NCBI GenBank assembly: GCA_024693025.1
Contig: JAILLS010000053.1
Location: 1-63,951, forward strand
DNA: 63,951 nucleotides
Origin: Succinivibrio sp.
GTDB taxonomy: Bacteria > Pseudomonadota > Gammaproteobacteria > Enterobacterales > Succinivibrionaceae
Reading direction: 5' to 3'
The notes under the pieces were generated by a model. The model ran no database searches, was not told the origin of the DNA, and saw only the letters and a program-made list of their open reading frames with translations. The translations under genes were made by a program, and so were the position numbers. Within the stretch, counting starts at the first letter, position 1; every line of letters begins with the position of its first letter. Shown in pieces: positions 63,948 to 63,951 of this stretch.

Positions 63948-63951
63948 TTAG
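63812..63951 (-). mobile_element. Right end of IS200/IS605-type element, right copy
   Basis: This 140-bp segment is the reverse complement of 59-198 with 138 identities. It includes the tnpB stop codon (63948-63950 on the minus strand), structured right end and boundary sequence TAGTTCAC. The rest of the element lies beyond the window edge. Both copies point their right ends into the window. Confidence 0.75.
63948..63951 (-). CDS. tnpB: TnpB, stop codon only (right copy)
   Basis: The last four bases correspond to the final codon base and TAA stop of a second tnpB copy, recognised only through its identity to the left copy. Nothing can be said about the protein. Confidence 0.5.

Overview
The window is a roughly 64 kb chromosomal segment from a motile gammaproteobacterium. 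The gene order ftsK-lolA-rarA with serS beside it, prfC-tatD-serB-radA, an Rsd/AlgQ homologue, YqcC, and the polar-flagellum arrangement flhA-flhF-flhG-fliA-cheYZAB-motCD-parC-parP-cheW-DUF2802 all point to that class. Short divergent proteins with alanine/proline/acid-rich linkers and type III secretion-like genes in an otherwise housekeeping neighbourhood would fit the Aeromonadales/Succinivibrionaceae, but the family assignment is inference. No rRNA, tRNA, CRISPR array or prophage was seen.

Layout. Both window ends lie in the 3' end of an IS200/IS605-type tnpB gene. The two copies are inverted, their right ends point inward, and 138 of 140 bp are identical (59-198 and 63812-63951). This suggests the segment is an assembly contig bounded by copies of one element. 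From left to right: ppnN (+); a flagellar block on the minus strand, fliEFGHIJ and fliKLMNOPQR (14667 down to 1670), with a sigma-54-type promoter candidate before fliE and another before fliK; rpiA and tyrS; an OhrR-type regulator divergent from a glutathione peroxidase gene, with operator-like sequence over the gpx promoter; a chemoreceptor gene; anmK, a membrane metallophosphoesterase and a small membrane protein (+); pncC; the second motility block (24966-40088, minus strand); yqcC, ruvX and a DnaC-like helicase loader; galKTE with a divergent LacI-family regulator; purF, cvpA, serS, rarA, lolA and ftsK; a secreted-protein-like gene followed by a CesT-family type III secretion chaperone (+); rsd (+) facing radA-serB-tatD-prfC (minus); and finally an EspA/SseB-like helical protein gene with a CRP-like site upstream.

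How the genes work together. The two motility blocks supply the export apparatus (FliPQR, FlhA, FliHIJ, FliO), basal body and switch (FliE, F, G, M, N, L), hook-length control (FliK), polar number and placement (FlhF, FlhG), the late sigma factor (FliA), chemotaxis signalling (CheA, B, W, Y, Z) and polar array inheritance (ParC, ParP). They also supply a MotC/MotD-type stator pair. flhB, the rod/hook/filament genes and the flagellar master regulators lie outside the window.

Most unusual points: the effector-like/chaperone pair and the EspA-like gene, with no injectisome genes in view; the inverted TnpB 3' ends, whose two differing bases both preserve RNA pairing; three of four convergent gene pairs whose TAG stop codons interlock in the palindrome CTAG; and a four-fold short motif in the FtsK linker.
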